Shown: one piece after another, positions 1 to 8,595 of the stretch
Layout: every line of letters begins with the position of its first letter
Numbering within the stretch: the first letter of the stretch is position 1
The notes under the pieces: generated by a model
The model's input: only the letters and a program-made list of their open reading frames with translations
Told to the model about the DNA's origin: nothing
The model's database searches: none
Translations under genes and position numbers: made by a program
Assembly (NCBI RefSeq): GCF_001905665.1
Contig: NZ_LIVX01000015.1
Location: 1 to 64,000, forward strand
DNA: 64,000 bases
DNA from: Streptomyces sp. CB02261
Lineage (GTDB): Bacteria; Actinomycetota; Actinomycetes; Streptomycetales; Streptomycetaceae
Direction: 5' to 3'

Positions 1-46
1 TTCTGAAGTAACGACTGTGTCTATCTCCGGTTGTTAACTTCATAGA

Positions 47-165
47 GTTTCGGTGGTCATAGCGTTAGGGAAACGCCCGGTTACATTCCGAACCCGGAAG
101 CTAAGCCTTTCAGCGCCGATGGTACTGCAGGGGGGACCCTGTGGGAGAGTAGGACGCCGCCGAAC
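47..165 (+). rRNA. rrf: 5S ribosomal RNA
   Basis: About 119 nt that match actinobacterial 5S rRNA: the 5' end GTTTCGGTGGTCATAGCG pairs with the 3' end CGCCGCCGAAC to form helix I, and the internal CCGAACCCGGAAGCTAAG block is the conserved loop B/C region. The preceding 46 bases are the tail of a 23S-5S spacer, so the window opens at the end of an rRNA operon lying to the left. The end positions are judged from helix I pairing and could be off by one or two bases. Confidence 0.95.
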
Positions 166-176
166 AATCATTGTGG

Positions 177-208
177 GAAAGCCCCGCACCTTATGGTGCG
201 GGGCTTTT
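177..208 (+). terminator. rRNA operon terminator
   Basis: A perfect 10-bp stem (GCCCCGCACC / GGTGCGGGGC) with a TTAT loop, preceded by GAAA and followed by TTTT, lies 12 bases after the 5S rRNA. It is a textbook intrinsic terminator. It also lies just beyond the stop of the convergent response regulator gene, so it may serve both strands. Confidence 0.93.
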
Positions 209-226
209 CTGCGTTTGGGGGCCTTT

Positions 227-901
227 TCAGGCCGGCGTCACCAGCTGGGTGTCGTAGGCCAGGATCACCGCTTGGACGCGGTCGCGGGCGCCGGTCTTGG
301 CGAGGATGCGGCCCACGTGGGTCTTCACCGTGGATTCCGCCAGGTGCAGGCGTTCGGCGATCTCGGTGTTCGTCCAGCCCTGGCCGATGACCGTGAGGAT
401 CTCGCGTTCCCGGTCGGTCAGGGAGGTGAGGCGGGGGTCCTCCGCGTGCGGGGCCGTCGTCGCGCCTGTCGTCGGCGGCAGGTGGTGGATGTAGGCGTCC
501 AGGAGACGGCGGGTGAGACTCGGGGCCACCACCGCGTCGCCGCCGGCGACCGCGCGGATGCCCGCGAGGAGCTCCTCCGGCTGGGCGTCCTTCACCAGGA
601 AGCCGCTGGCGCCGGCACGCAGGCCCTCGTACGCGTACTCGTCCAGGTCGAAGGTGGTGACGATGAGGATCCGGGTGCGGGCGCCCGTGGCGATGATGCG
701 GCGGGTGGCTTCGATGCCGTCCAGGCCGGGCATCCGGATGTCCATCAGGACCACGTCCGGGTGGAAGCGGTCGACCAGGCGGATCGCTTCGGCGCCGTTC
801 GACGCCTCGCCGACGACGCTCATGTCGTCCTGGCTCTCCAACAGCATGCGGAAGCCGAAGCGTTGCATCGGCTGGTCGTCCGCGATGAGAACGGTCGTCA
901 C
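227..901 (-). CDS. NarL/FixJ-family response regulator
   Basis: 224 aa. An N-terminal receiver domain has the acidic pair D8/D9, the phosphoacceptor D54 in LMDIRMPG and the conserved lysine near residue 104 (FLVKDA). A C-terminal LuxR-type helix-turn-helix (about residues 155-215) reads LTDREREILTVIGQGWTNTEIAERL and on. It starts four bases inside the upstream histidine kinase stop (ATGA overlap), so the two are translationally coupled as a cognate pair. The ABC exporter genes upstream in the same run are the probable target or stimulus link. The ligand is unknown. Confidence 0.95.
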   Translation of the reverse strand: MTTVLIADDQPMQRFGFRMLLESQDDMSVVGEASNGAEAIRLVDRFHPDVVLMDIRMPGLDGIEATRRIIATGARTRILIVTTFDLDEYAYEGLRAGASGFLVKDAQPEELLAGIRAVAGGDAVVAPSLTRRLLDAYIHHLPPTTGATTAPHAEDPRLTSLTDREREILTVIGQGWTNTEIAERLHLAESTVKTHVGRILAKTGARDRVQAVILAYDTQLVTPA

Positions 902-2142
902 GAGGGGGAGTCCTCCCGGGGAAGTCGGAGTCGGACGGCCCAGCCGCCGGTCGGCAGGGGGCCGCAGTCGAGAGTGCCGTCGTAGAGGGCCGCGCGTTCG
1001 CGCATGCCCAGGAGGCCCTGCCCCTGGCCGGGGGGAGGGAGTTCCGTCGCCGTTCCGGTGTCGGTGACGTCCACGCGTACCTCCGCTGGGGTGTACGTGA
1101 GGACGACGGCCGCCCTCACCCCCGCGCCGGCGTGCTTCAGCGTGTTCGTGAGGGCTTCCTGCACCACCCGGTAGACCGTCAGCTGGGCACCGGGGGCGAG
1201 AGGTTGGGCCATCGGTTCGTCACGGAGGTCGACGCGTACCGGCAGGCCGGCCTTCCGTACGCCGGTGATCAGGGCGTCCAGGTCGGCCAGGGTGGGCTGG
1301 GGGTCGCGTACCGCCGCCTCCTCGTCGTCGCGCAGGACGCCGAGGAGGCGGCGGAGTTCTCCGAGGGCCTCGCGGCTCGTCGTGGCGATGGCGTCGAGGG
1401 CCTGTGCGGCGCGCTCGGGGTTTCTGGCGGCCGCGTAACGGCCGCCGTCCGCGAGGCCGGTGATGACCGAGAGGTTGTGGCCGATGATGTCGTGCATCTC
1501 GCGGGCGATCCGGGTGCGTTCGGCCGCCGCCGCGAGGCGCACCTCCTGGTCGCGTTCGATCTCCAGGCGGCGGGCGCGGTCGACGAGGCCCTCCGTGTAG
1601 TCCCTGCGGGCGCGGACCGCGATGCCGAGGAGGGCGACCAGGGCGTACGCCCAGAGGGCGGGGATGACGCGCTGGTCCCATGCCTCCCGGGAGAAGCGCA
1701 GGGCTCCCGTCACGAGCGGCGGCACGAGCAGGGCCAGGCACCACAGGAGCGCGCGGGGCGGGCGGATCAGCGCGATGTGGAAGACAGGGAGCATCTGGAG
1801 GTACGAGGCCTGCAGGGAGGCGCCGGAGGCCTCGCTGACGAGCGCCGCGCAGGCCATGACGGTGAGGACCGCCGTGGGGTGCCGGCGGCGCCAGTAGAGG
1901 GGCAGGGCGAGGCCGAGGCTGAGGACGGTCACGAACCAGGTGGGCAGGGACGGGTTCTGGGCGGTGGTCCGCCAGCCGCCCGCCGCGTCCACGAGGGCCG
2001 CCACCGTCCAGAGGAGCGTCAGGGTGGCGTCCCACGGCCAGGGGTGTCGGTCGTCGAAGGCCCGGAGGCGGTCGAGCAGGCGCTGGACGTGCCTGCTCAG
2101 GCCGGTCTGCCCTGCCGTGTGCGGCGGCTCCTGCGTGGTCAT
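898..2142 (-). CDS. NarL-type (HisKA_3) sensor histidine kinase
   Basis: 414 aa. About four to five hydrophobic segments lie between residues 40 and 175, followed by a coiled linker and a HisKA_3 dimerisation motif (REMHDIIGHNLS, H217), then a HATPase domain with VVQEALTN and the glycine-rich DTGT and GQGLLGMRERAALYDG boxes. This is the DesK/NarX-like architecture without an extracellular sensor, typical of membrane-stress or antibiotic-sensing kinases next to ABC exporters. It lies 13 bp after the ABC permease and overlaps the response regulator by 4 bp. Confidence 0.95.
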   Translation of the reverse strand: MTTQEPPHTAGQTGLSRHVQRLLDRLRAFDDRHPWPWDATLTLLWTVAALVDAAGGWRTTAQNPSLPTWFVTVLSLGLALPLYWRRRHPTAVLTVMACAALVSEASGASLQASYLQMLPVFHIALIRPPRALLWCLALLVPPLVTGALRFSREAWDQRVIPALWAYALVALLGIAVRARRDYTEGLVDRARRLEIERDQEVRLAAAAERTRIAREMHDIIGHNLSVITGLADGGRYAAARNPERAAQALDAIATTSREALGELRRLLGVLRDDEEAAVRDPQPTLADLDALITGVRKAGLPVRVDLRDEPMAQPLAPGAQLTVYRVVQEALTNTLKHAGAGVRAAVVLTYTPAEVRVDVTDTGTATELPPPGQGQGLLGMRERAALYDGTLDCGPLPTGGWAVRLRLPREDSPS

Positions 2143-2155
2143 CCCGTCATCATCC

Positions 2156-2944
2156 TCATACGTCCCGGCCCCTGAGCAACAGGGCGGGGACGGCGAGGGC
2201 GGCGGCCGCCCAGAGGAGCAGGGCGAGCAGGGCGGTGCCGGGGGAGGCGGCGCCCGGCAGCGGGGTCGCGGAGCCGAGGGCGCCGACCGCCTGGGTGGGG
2301 AAGTACCGGACGGCGGTGTCCATCGCCTCGTACGGGAGCATCCCGAGGATCTCTGGGACGATCAGGACCCCGCCGACGAACGCGCCGATCGCGCCCGGGA
2401 CCGAGCGGAGGGTCGCGCCGAGTCCGAGGGCGAGGACGCCGAGGAGGGTGACTCCGGCGGCGTTGCCCGCGAGGGCGGCGAGGACGCCGTCGTCGGTGAG
2501 GGAGGCGGCCTGGTCGGTGTCGGAGAGGAAGAGCTGGGCGGCGAGGAAGGTCAGCAGGGCGGTGGCGAAGGAGAGCGCGAAGACGGTGGCGGTGTAGACC
2601 GTTGCCTTGGCCCACAGGACGGGGAGGCGGCGGGGGACGGCGGTGAGGGAGGCGCGGATCATGCCGGTCGCGTACTCGCCCGCCGTGACCAGGATGCCGA
2701 GGACGGCGAGTGCGACGCCGCCGAGCTGGGAGCCGTAGAGGGAGAGGACGACGGTGTCGACGTCGGAGTCTCCGCCGTCGGAGGTGTAGGTGGCGCCCAT
2801 CAGGATGCCGACGCCGAGCACGAAGGCGACGGCGGTGAGGACGGTGATCCAGGTGGAGCGGACGGTCCACAGCTTGTGCCACTCGGAGCGGAGGACGCGC
2901 GCGTGCGTGAGGGCCGGGGTGGTCCGGGCGGTCAGGGTGGTCAT
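2156..2944 (-). CDS. ABC-2 type transporter permease
   Basis: 262 aa with about six membrane segments, the first after a short cytoplasmic N-terminus (WHKLWTVRSTWITVL). The region around GEYATGMIRASLTAVPRR, just after the third helix, is the usual coupling loop of ABC-2 permeases that pair with BcrA/CcmA-like ATPases. Its start overlaps the ATPase stop by 4 bp. It probably exports a lipid-like compound or peptide. The substrate cannot be read from the sequence. Confidence 0.92.
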   Translation of the reverse strand: MTTLTARTTPALTHARVLRSEWHKLWTVRSTWITVLTAVAFVLGVGILMGATYTSDGGDSDVDTVVLSLYGSQLGGVALAVLGILVTAGEYATGMIRASLTAVPRRLPVLWAKATVYTATVFALSFATALLTFLAAQLFLSDTDQAASLTDDGVLAALAGNAAGVTLLGVLALGLGATLRSVPGAIGAFVGGVLIVPEILGMLPYEAMDTAVRYFPTQAVGALGSATPLPGAASPGTALLALLLWAAAALAVPALLLRGRDV

Positions 2945-3843
2945 GCGGGGGCTCCCTGGTATTCGACGGAGTCGTGGGTGAGGGCCATGAACGCCTGCTC
3001 CAGGGAGGCCGCCTGGGGGGTGAGTTCGTGGAGGGGGAGGCCGTGGGCGGCGGCGGTGCGGCCGATCTCGGGGGCGTCGCGGCCGGTGACGAGGAGGGTG
3101 TCGGGGGCTTCGACGGTGATGCCGGCGCCGGGCAGGAGGGTGCGCAGCCGGTCCGCCTCGGGGGTGACGACCTTCACGGTGGTGCCGCCGGAGGTGCGTA
3201 CGAGGTCGTCGACGGTGGTGTCGGCGAGGAGCCTGCCCTTGCCGATGACGATGAGGTGGTCGGTGGTGAGGGCCATCTCGCTCATGAGGTGGGACGAGAC
3301 GAGGACGGTACGGCCCTCGGCGGCCAGGGACCTGAGGAGGGTGCGGATCCAGAGGACGCCCTCGGGGTCGAGGCCGTTGACCGGTTCGTCGAGGATGACG
3401 GTGGCGGGGTCGCCGAGGAGGGCGGCGGCGATGCCGAGGCGCTGGCCCATGCCGAGGGAGAAGCCCTTGACGCGTTTCCCGGCGACGTGGGTGAGGCCGG
3501 TGAGGGCGAGGACCCGTTCCACGCGCGCGCGGGGGATGCCGTGGGTGTGGGCGAGGGCCATGAGGTGGTGGTGGGCGGAGCGGCCCGGGTGCACCGAGCG
3601 GGCTTCGAGGAGGGCGCCGACCTGGGTGAGGGGCGCGCGGTGGGAGGCGTACGGGCGGCCGCCGATGGTGGCGTGGCCGCGGGTGGGGGCGTCGAGGCCG
3701 AGGAGCATGCGGAGGGTGGTGGACTTCCCGGCGCCGTTGGGGCCGAGGAAGCCGGTGACGGCGCCGGGGCGGACGGTGAAGCTGAGGTCCTGGACGACGG
3801 TGGTGGACCCGTACCGCTTGGTGAGGTTCTCTGCTCGGATCAT
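2941..3843 (-). CDS. ABC transporter ATP-binding protein
   Basis: 300 aa. Walker A GPNGAGKS at residues 34-41, signature FSLGMGQRLGIA, Walker B VILDEPVNGLD and the switch histidine (SSHLMSE) are all present. The C-terminal 80 residues form the accessory domain seen in BcrA/CcmA-like drug and lantibiotic exporters. It is first in an ATPase-permease-kinase-regulator run (four genes, 4- or 13-bp junctions), so the two-component system and exporter are co-expressed. Confidence 0.95.
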   Translation of the reverse strand: MIRAENLTKRYGSTTVVQDLSFTVRPGAVTGFLGPNGAGKSTTLRMLLGLDAPTRGHATIGGRPYASHRAPLTQVGALLEARSVHPGRSAHHHLMALAHTHGIPRARVERVLALTGLTHVAGKRVKGFSLGMGQRLGIAAALLGDPATVILDEPVNGLDPEGVLWIRTLLRSLAAEGRTVLVSSHLMSEMALTTDHLIVIGKGRLLADTTVDDLVRTSGGTTVKVVTPEADRLRTLLPGAGITVEAPDTLLVTGRDAPEIGRTAAAHGLPLHELTPQAASLEQAFMALTHDSVEYQGAPA

Positions 3844-3977
3844 GCTTCGACGCTAGGGAGCCGGCGGGGGCGGGACGTCCGACCGGGGGCGGGTGCCGGG
3901 GCGCGGGCGTCGTACCGGGGTACCACGGCGATGAATTGCGTTGTCAGGGTGGTGGTGCCGTGGGGAGGATCGGCCGC

Positions 3978-4538
3978 ATGGACTATTCGATTCGTGTCAT
4001 CCGCGCCGACGAGTGGGAGCGGGCCCGGGAGCTCCGGCTGACGGCGCTGCGGGACCCGGTCGCGCATCTCGCGTTCCTCGACACGTACGAGGCGGCGGTG
4101 GAGCGGCCGGACTCGTTCTGGCGGGAGCGGACCGAGGGGGCTTCGGAGAGCGGCGACGGGCGGGTGCGCCAGTTCGTCGCGGAGGCGCCGGACGGGCAGT
4201 GGGTGGGAACGGTGTCGGTGCTGGTGGAGCGGGCCGGGGCCGAGTCGCTCTTCGGGGACGTCCCCGAGGTCGAACAGACCCATGTCGTCGGGGTGTTCGT
4301 ACGGGACGAGGCGCGCGGCGCCGGGGTGATCGACGCTCTGTTCGAGGCGGCGGCGGAGTGGTCCTGGTCGCTGGCGGAGCCGCGGATCGGGCGGGCGCGG
4401 CTGTATGTGCACGCGGAGAACGGCCGGGCCCAGGCGGTGTACCGGCGTCTCGGATACGTGCCGACCGGCGTACGGGCCGCGCTGCACGGGAGCGCGGACG
4501 CGCACGAGCTGGAGTTCGAGCTGCTGCGGCCTGCTTGA
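3978..4538 (+). CDS. GNAT family N-acetyltransferase
   Basis: 186 aa. The GNAT fold is recognisable: VIRADEWERARELRLTALRDP at the N-terminus, the motif A region VVGVFVRDEARGAGVIDALFEAA (acetyl-CoA loop R-G-A-G) and motif B LYVHAENGRAQAVYRRLGY. Start ATG 3978 is chosen because the homologous domain begins there. An in-frame TTG 42 bp upstream would add an unlikely low-complexity leader. The acceptor substrate is unknown. Confidence 0.9.
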   Translation: MDYSIRVIRADEWERARELRLTALRDPVAHLAFLDTYEAAVERPDSFWRERTEGASESGDGRVRQFVAEAPDGQWVGTVSVLVERAGAESLFGDVPEVEQTHVVGVFVRDEARGAGVIDALFEAAAEWSWSLAEPRIGRARLYVHAENGRAQAVYRRLGYVPTGVRAALHGSADAHELEFELLRPA

Positions 4539-4595
4539 GGGCCTGGGCTTGAGGACGTGGGCTCGGGGACCTGGACGGCAGTCGCCGGTCGGGGT

Positions 4596-4949
4596 TCAGG
4601 TGCTGGGCGCCGGTTCGGGGCGCAGAGGGGTGTGGGCGGGGGCCGGTGCGTGGCGGCCGGCGAGGCGGCAGCCGAGGCAGTCGGGGTGGCCGTCGCGGGC
4701 GGTGATGTCGCGTACCCGCCAGTCCCACTGGGCGGCCGGGCGGGGGCCGGAGGGCTTGCCCCAGCCGGCCAGGTGCAGGCCCCAGGTCGTGGCGGCCGCG
4801 AGGGCGGCCAGGGCGGCGCCGAGCCACAGGGCCCAGGTTCTGTCCAGGCAGATCCCGGCTCCGGTGACGGCGCCGGCGAGCCCGGCGAGGGTGGTTCCGG
4901 TCCATCCGGCCAGGGTGTGGCCGAGGTCGACGTCGCCGTGGGCGCTCAT
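4596..4949 (-). CDS. small two-helix membrane protein, HGxxPAAW-like
   Basis: 117 aa. The start MSAHGDVDLGHTLAGW resembles the actinobacterial HGxxPAAW-type small membrane proteins (short polar N-terminus with H-G, then two helices), here about residues 16-35 and 42-62. The soluble tail carries W-D-W-R-V-R-D and a CLGC motif (HPDCLGCRLAGR) that could bind metal. ATG 4949 is chosen for its GGAG upstream and family-like N-terminus. A start 48 bp further upstream is possible. Function unknown. It is divergent from the MarR gene and shares its control region. Confidence 0.65.
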   Translation of the reverse strand: MSAHGDVDLGHTLAGWTGTTLAGLAGAVTGAGICLDRTWALWLGAALAALAAATTWGLHLAGWGKPSGPRPAAQWDWRVRDITARDGHPDCLGCRLAGRHAPAPAHTPLRPEPAPST

Positions 4950-5015
4950 GGATGCTCCGTCGGGGTTTGCGGGCAGGCAGGATGAAGGCATCAGCACGCG
5001 GGTTTATCTCACGAG

Positions 5016-5036
5016 CTAAGTAACTTAGATGCTAAG
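5016..5036. promoter_or_regulatory. probable MarR operator: three alternating half-sites
   Basis: CTAAG-TAA-CTTAG-ATG-CTAAG: three 5-bp half-sites in alternating orientation with 3-bp spacers, giving two overlapping palindromes. It sits 11 bp before the GTG start of the MarR gene, overlaps its ribosome binding site, and lies in the 97-bp divergent gap with the small membrane protein. Position and symmetry suggest autoregulation by MarR. Confidence 0.6.
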
Positions 5037-5046
5037 GAGTCTCTGC

Positions 5047-5526
5047 GTGCAGGGCAAGAGCCGCCCCCCGGCCACCGCCGGCGAGGCGATCCAGCGGATG
5101 GACGCGTACGTGGCCCTGGGGCTCGTCGGGCAGCAGGAGGTCGCGCAGGCGCTCGGCCTCAACGTGACCGACCTGACCTGTCTCGGGCATGTGCTCGGCG
5201 CGGGCGAGGAGCCCCTGTCGGCCGGGGACCTGGCCGCGCGCGCCAACCTCACCACGGGCGCCGTGACCGGCGTGCTCAACCGCCTGGAGAAGGCCGGGTA
5301 CGCCCACCGCGTCCCCGACCCCGCCGACCGCCGCCGGGTACGTGTCGTCGCCGACCCGGCGGCGGCCGCCCGGGTCATCGCGCTCTACCAGCCGTTCTAC
5401 GCCCGCCTGGAGGAGGTCTTCGCCCGCTACACCCCGGAGGAGACCGCCGTGATCGCCGACTGGTTCACCCACGCCGCCGAGGCCGCCCGCGCCCACCTCG
5501 ACTCCCTCCGCGCCCGCGCCCTCTGA
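5047..5526 (+). CDS. MarR family transcriptional regulator
   Basis: 159 aa winged-helix protein. The helix-turn-helix LSAGDLAARANLTTGAVTGVLNRLEKAGY is followed by the wing with the MarR signature DPADRRRVRV. Flanking helices would form the dimer interface. GTG 5047 is chosen over an in-frame ATG 18 bp upstream because AAGGAG (5034-5039) is 7 bases before the GTG, and the ATG would lie inside the operator. Target genes are probably itself and the divergent small membrane protein. Confidence 0.9.
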   Translation: MQGKSRPPATAGEAIQRMDAYVALGLVGQQEVAQALGLNVTDLTCLGHVLGAGEEPLSAGDLAARANLTTGAVTGVLNRLEKAGYAHRVPDPADRRRVRVVADPAAAARVIALYQPFYARLEEVFARYTPEETAVIADWFTHAAEAARAHLDSLRARAL

Positions 5527-5551
5527 TCGGGCGGAGCTTTCCGGGCACCCC

Positions 5552-7180
5552 CTAGCGGCTGAGGGAGGTCTCCGGCCAGCGGGTGCGTGCCTGTTCGGCG
5601 GAGCGCATCAGCGCGAGCGTCGGGAGGCCCTGGTCGTGGCCGGTGGCGAGGAGCTGCGGGAGCTGGGGGAGCGGCGCCACGGCGGCGACGTCGTCGAGGA
5701 CGAGCGTCAGTGGTGGGTCGAGCCGACCGTCGGATGACCGTGCGGCCATGCGGCGGCCGTGCTCGACCACGCTTGCGGCGAGCGCCGTCAGGAGCGGCAT
5801 CGCGCCGGGGTGGGTGCGGGGATCCTCGATCGGTTCCCCCACCACGTAGAGGGTGCCCCCTTCGGGCAGGAAAGATGCCAGCGCCAGCGAATCCGTTCGA
5901 TTCGGGGTGCAGGCCTCGCGGATGTGGACCGATGAGAGCGAGGCGAGGGCACGGGCCGTCAGTTCCTGTGCCAGGCGGCGGCTTTCCGGGTGCGCGGTCA
6001 GCGCCGATTCGAGAAGTCCCGCGTGGCCGGAGGCCGCCTTGGGGTGGCTGCGGAGGATCCGTACCGGCTCGTGGGCGCCGGTTCCCTGCGCCCAGCGGTG
6101 GACCTGGCGGAACGGGCGGCCGTCGACGGCGGCGGCGTGCAGCCAGCAACGCAGGAGCGTTTCCGCGGTATCGGCGGTAGCCGCGTCGAGACGCGAGTGC
6201 GGGCGTACGGGGGCGAGCAGGGCGACGGCCCGCTCGGCGGCCACGGCCGGGTCCTCGCAGTGCTCGGACGGCGACCAGTGGAGCCGCGCGGGCGTGTCGC
6301 AGAGGTGGCCGGGGTCGTGCACGAGGACCGGACCGAGCTTGCCGCGGGCGTCCTTCGTGGCGGACCAGACGGCGGGGTCGGAGGTGACGACCAGGACCGG
6401 GCCCTCGGCGTCCTGGATCGCCTGGACGGCGACGGGGCGGCGGGCGTCCGGGAGGCCGTAGAACGTGCGGGTCGTGGGGCCGGGGGTGGGGTGCGCGGCG
6501 GTGACGGGGGCGGGCCCGACCGGGGCGGGGGCGGGCGGTGCGAGGGCGACGGTGGCGGGTGGGGCCGGGGCCGGGACGGCGGGGGTGGGTGCGGGTGCGT
6601 ACGGCGGGGTGGGTGCCACCGGGGCGGTCGTCGGGGTCGTTGGGGTCGGCGTGGTCGGTGCCACCGGGGCGGTCGGTGCAGGCGCCGCGGCTGGGACGGG
6701 TGCGGTCGCGGGCGGGGCCGGTTCGGGTGTCGTCGGGCCGGCGGGGGGCGGGACGCTGGAGTGTGCCGCCGGCGCGGCCGGTTCCTTCCGTACCGGAGCG
6801 GCCGCGGCGTGACCGTACGCCCCCGACTTCCGGTTCGCCCTGACCGCTCGCCAGCGGGCCAGCGTGCCGAGCGCGAAGACCGCGAGGACGAGCAGGATCA
6901 TCGCCTCGCCGATCAACAGGCCCCAGAACAGCCCGTACCCCGAGAGCTGGCCCGGCGGGGTGGCGGGCCAGGCCGCCGGGAGGTCGGTCGGGGCGGTCAC
7001 CAGGGAGCGCAGGGCGGACGGTGTGCCCGTGAGGGTGATGCCGTCCGGCCAGGCGCCGTGGGAGAGGAGGCCGGCGAGGCCGGTCGCCGTCCACACCAGG
7101 ACCGTGAGGCAGAGGAGGAGGCCGAACAGGCTGAGCAGCAGCCCGTCGGAGACTCCCCCCTCCTTGCGTGCCGCCTCCAT
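5552..7180 (-). CDS. VirD4/TraG-like T4SS membrane protein lacking a P-loop
   Basis: 542 aa. Two membrane helices (about residues 12-35 and 82-108) precede a roughly 130-residue Pro/Ala/Thr linker and a domain resembling the C-terminal half of TraG/VirD4 coupling proteins. The best match to the family is LVLDDVAAVAPLPQLPQLLATG followed by GLPTLALMRSAEQARTRW, equal to the Walker B and following helix of TraG (normally LDE-F). No Walker A (GxxxxGK[ST]) is visible, the Walker B glutamate is Asp, and the protein ends right after this helix, shorter than TraG. It begins directly after the VirB4-like stop (TAGATG) and is last in the operon. It may be a non-ATPase scaffold rather than a pump. Confidence 0.75.
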   Translation of the reverse strand: MEAARKEGGVSDGLLLSLFGLLLCLTVLVWTATGLAGLLSHGAWPDGITLTGTPSALRSLVTAPTDLPAAWPATPPGQLSGYGLFWGLLIGEAMILLVLAVFALGTLARWRAVRANRKSGAYGHAAAAPVRKEPAAPAAHSSVPPPAGPTTPEPAPPATAPVPAAAPAPTAPVAPTTPTPTTPTTAPVAPTPPYAPAPTPAVPAPAPPATVALAPPAPAPVGPAPVTAAHPTPGPTTRTFYGLPDARRPVAVQAIQDAEGPVLVVTSDPAVWSATKDARGKLGPVLVHDPGHLCDTPARLHWSPSEHCEDPAVAAERAVALLAPVRPHSRLDAATADTAETLLRCWLHAAAVDGRPFRQVHRWAQGTGAHEPVRILRSHPKAASGHAGLLESALTAHPESRRLAQELTARALASLSSVHIREACTPNRTDSLALASFLPEGGTLYVVGEPIEDPRTHPGAMPLLTALAASVVEHGRRMAARSSDGRLDPPLTLVLDDVAAVAPLPQLPQLLATGHDQGLPTLALMRSAEQARTRWPETSLSR

Positions 7181-8575
7181 CTACGCCACCGTCGACTGGG
7201 ACGTGCCGTTCAGCTGCTGCTCGACGAGGATCGCCCGTTGCTCGGTCTCCCACTCCAGTTCCGGGTCGACGGCCGAGGCCTCGGTCATGGCGCGGTCCGT
7301 GTAGACCAGCGGGCGTTCCTTCTCGGTGATGAGGTGCTTGACCACCTGCACGTTGCCGTTGACGTCCCAGACCGCGATGCCCGGGGTGAGGGTCGGGATG
7401 ATCTCGACCGCCCAGCGGGGCAGGCCGAGGACCCGGCCCGTGTTGCGTGCCTCGTCGGCCTTCTGGGCGTAGATGGTCCGTGTGGAGGCCATCTTGAGGA
7501 TCGCCGCGGCCTCCTTGGCGGCCGCTCCGTCGACGACGTCGGAGAGGTGGTGGACGACGGCCACGAAGGACAGGCCGAGGCGCCGGCCGAACTTGAGCAG
7601 CCGCTGGAACAGCTGCGCCACGAACGGGCTGTTGATGATGTGCCAGGCCTCCTCGACGAGGAAGATGCGCTTCTTCCGGTCGGGGCGGATCCAGGTGTGC
7701 TCCAGCCACACGCCGACGATCGCCATGAGGATCGGCATGGCGATGGAGTTGCGGTCGATGTGGGAGAGGTCGAAGACGATCAGGGGCGCGTCGAGGTCGA
7801 TGCCGACGGTCGTCGGGCCGTCGAACATGCCCCGCAGGTCGCCGTCGACGAGCCGGTCGAGGACGAGGGCGACGTCCAGGCCCCAGGCCCGTACATCGTC
7901 TATGTCGACGTTCATCGCCTCGGCCGACTCCGCCTCCGGGTGGCGGAGCCGCTCCACGATGTCGGTGAGGATCGGCTGCCGGTCGGTGGTGTGCTCGGTG
8001 ACGTGGGCGTGGGCGACCTTGAGCGCGAAGCCGGAGCGCTCGTCGAGGCCGTGGCCCATCGCCACCTCGATGATCGTGCGGAGCAGGGCGAGCTGCCCGG
8101 TCGTGGTGATCGACGGGTCGAGCGGGTTGAGGCGGATCCCCGAGTCGTTGGCGACCATCGGGTCCAGGCGGATGGGGGTTATCCCCAACTCCTGCGCGAT
8201 GAGGTTCCATTCGCCGACGCCGTCCTCGCCCTGGGCGTCGAGGACGACGACCTGCCGGTCCCGGAAGCGGAGCTGGCGGAGCACGTACGTCTTCTCCAGC
8301 GCCGACTTGCCGTTGCCGGACTCGCCGAGGACCAGCCAGTGCGGGGCGGGGAGCTGCTGCCCGTACAGCTGGAAGGGGTCGTAGATGTAGCCCTTGCCGC
8401 TGTAGACCTCGCGGCCGATGATGACGCCGGAGTCGCCGAGGCCGGGAGCGGCGGTCGGCAGATAGACGGCCTGGGCCTGCCCGGTGGAGGTGCGGACGGG
8501 CAGCCGGGTCGTCTCCACCTTCCCGAAGAGGAAGGAGGTGAAGGCTTCGGTGAGGACGGACAGCGGATCTCGCAT
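7181..8575 (-). CDS. VirB4/TraC-like T4SS ATPase
   Basis: 464 aa. Walker A GESGNGKS at residues 84-91 and Walker B IFLVEEAWHIINSP near 304-317 are intact. The latter, with QLFQRLLKFGRRLGLSFVAVVHHLSDV after it, is the hallmark of VirB4/TrbE ATPases. The N-terminal inner-membrane-contacting half usual in VirB4 is missing here and appears to be supplied by the SCO6880-type protein upstream. ATG 8575 is chosen from the start of the conserved domain. It is 20 bp after the preceding gene and directly abuts the VirD4-like gene. Confidence 0.88.
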   Translation of the reverse strand: MRDPLSVLTEAFTSFLFGKVETTRLPVRTSTGQAQAVYLPTAAPGLGDSGVIIGREVYSGKGYIYDPFQLYGQQLPAPHWLVLGESGNGKSALEKTYVLRQLRFRDRQVVVLDAQGEDGVGEWNLIAQELGITPIRLDPMVANDSGIRLNPLDPSITTTGQLALLRTIIEVAMGHGLDERSGFALKVAHAHVTEHTTDRQPILTDIVERLRHPEAESAEAMNVDIDDVRAWGLDVALVLDRLVDGDLRGMFDGPTTVGIDLDAPLIVFDLSHIDRNSIAMPILMAIVGVWLEHTWIRPDRKKRIFLVEEAWHIINSPFVAQLFQRLLKFGRRLGLSFVAVVHHLSDVVDGAAAKEAAAILKMASTRTIYAQKADEARNTGRVLGLPRWAVEIIPTLTPGIAVWDVNGNVQVVKHLITEKERPLVYTDRAMTEASAVDPELEWETEQRAILVEQQLNGTSQSTVA

Positions 8576-8595
8576 GGGTCTGTGCCCCTTCGGCC

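Noticed and set aside
898..3856. Long plus-strand ORFs opposite the two-component and ABC genes
   Set aside because: They are shadows caused by high GC: compositionally biased, no ribosome sites, and opposite to clear family members.
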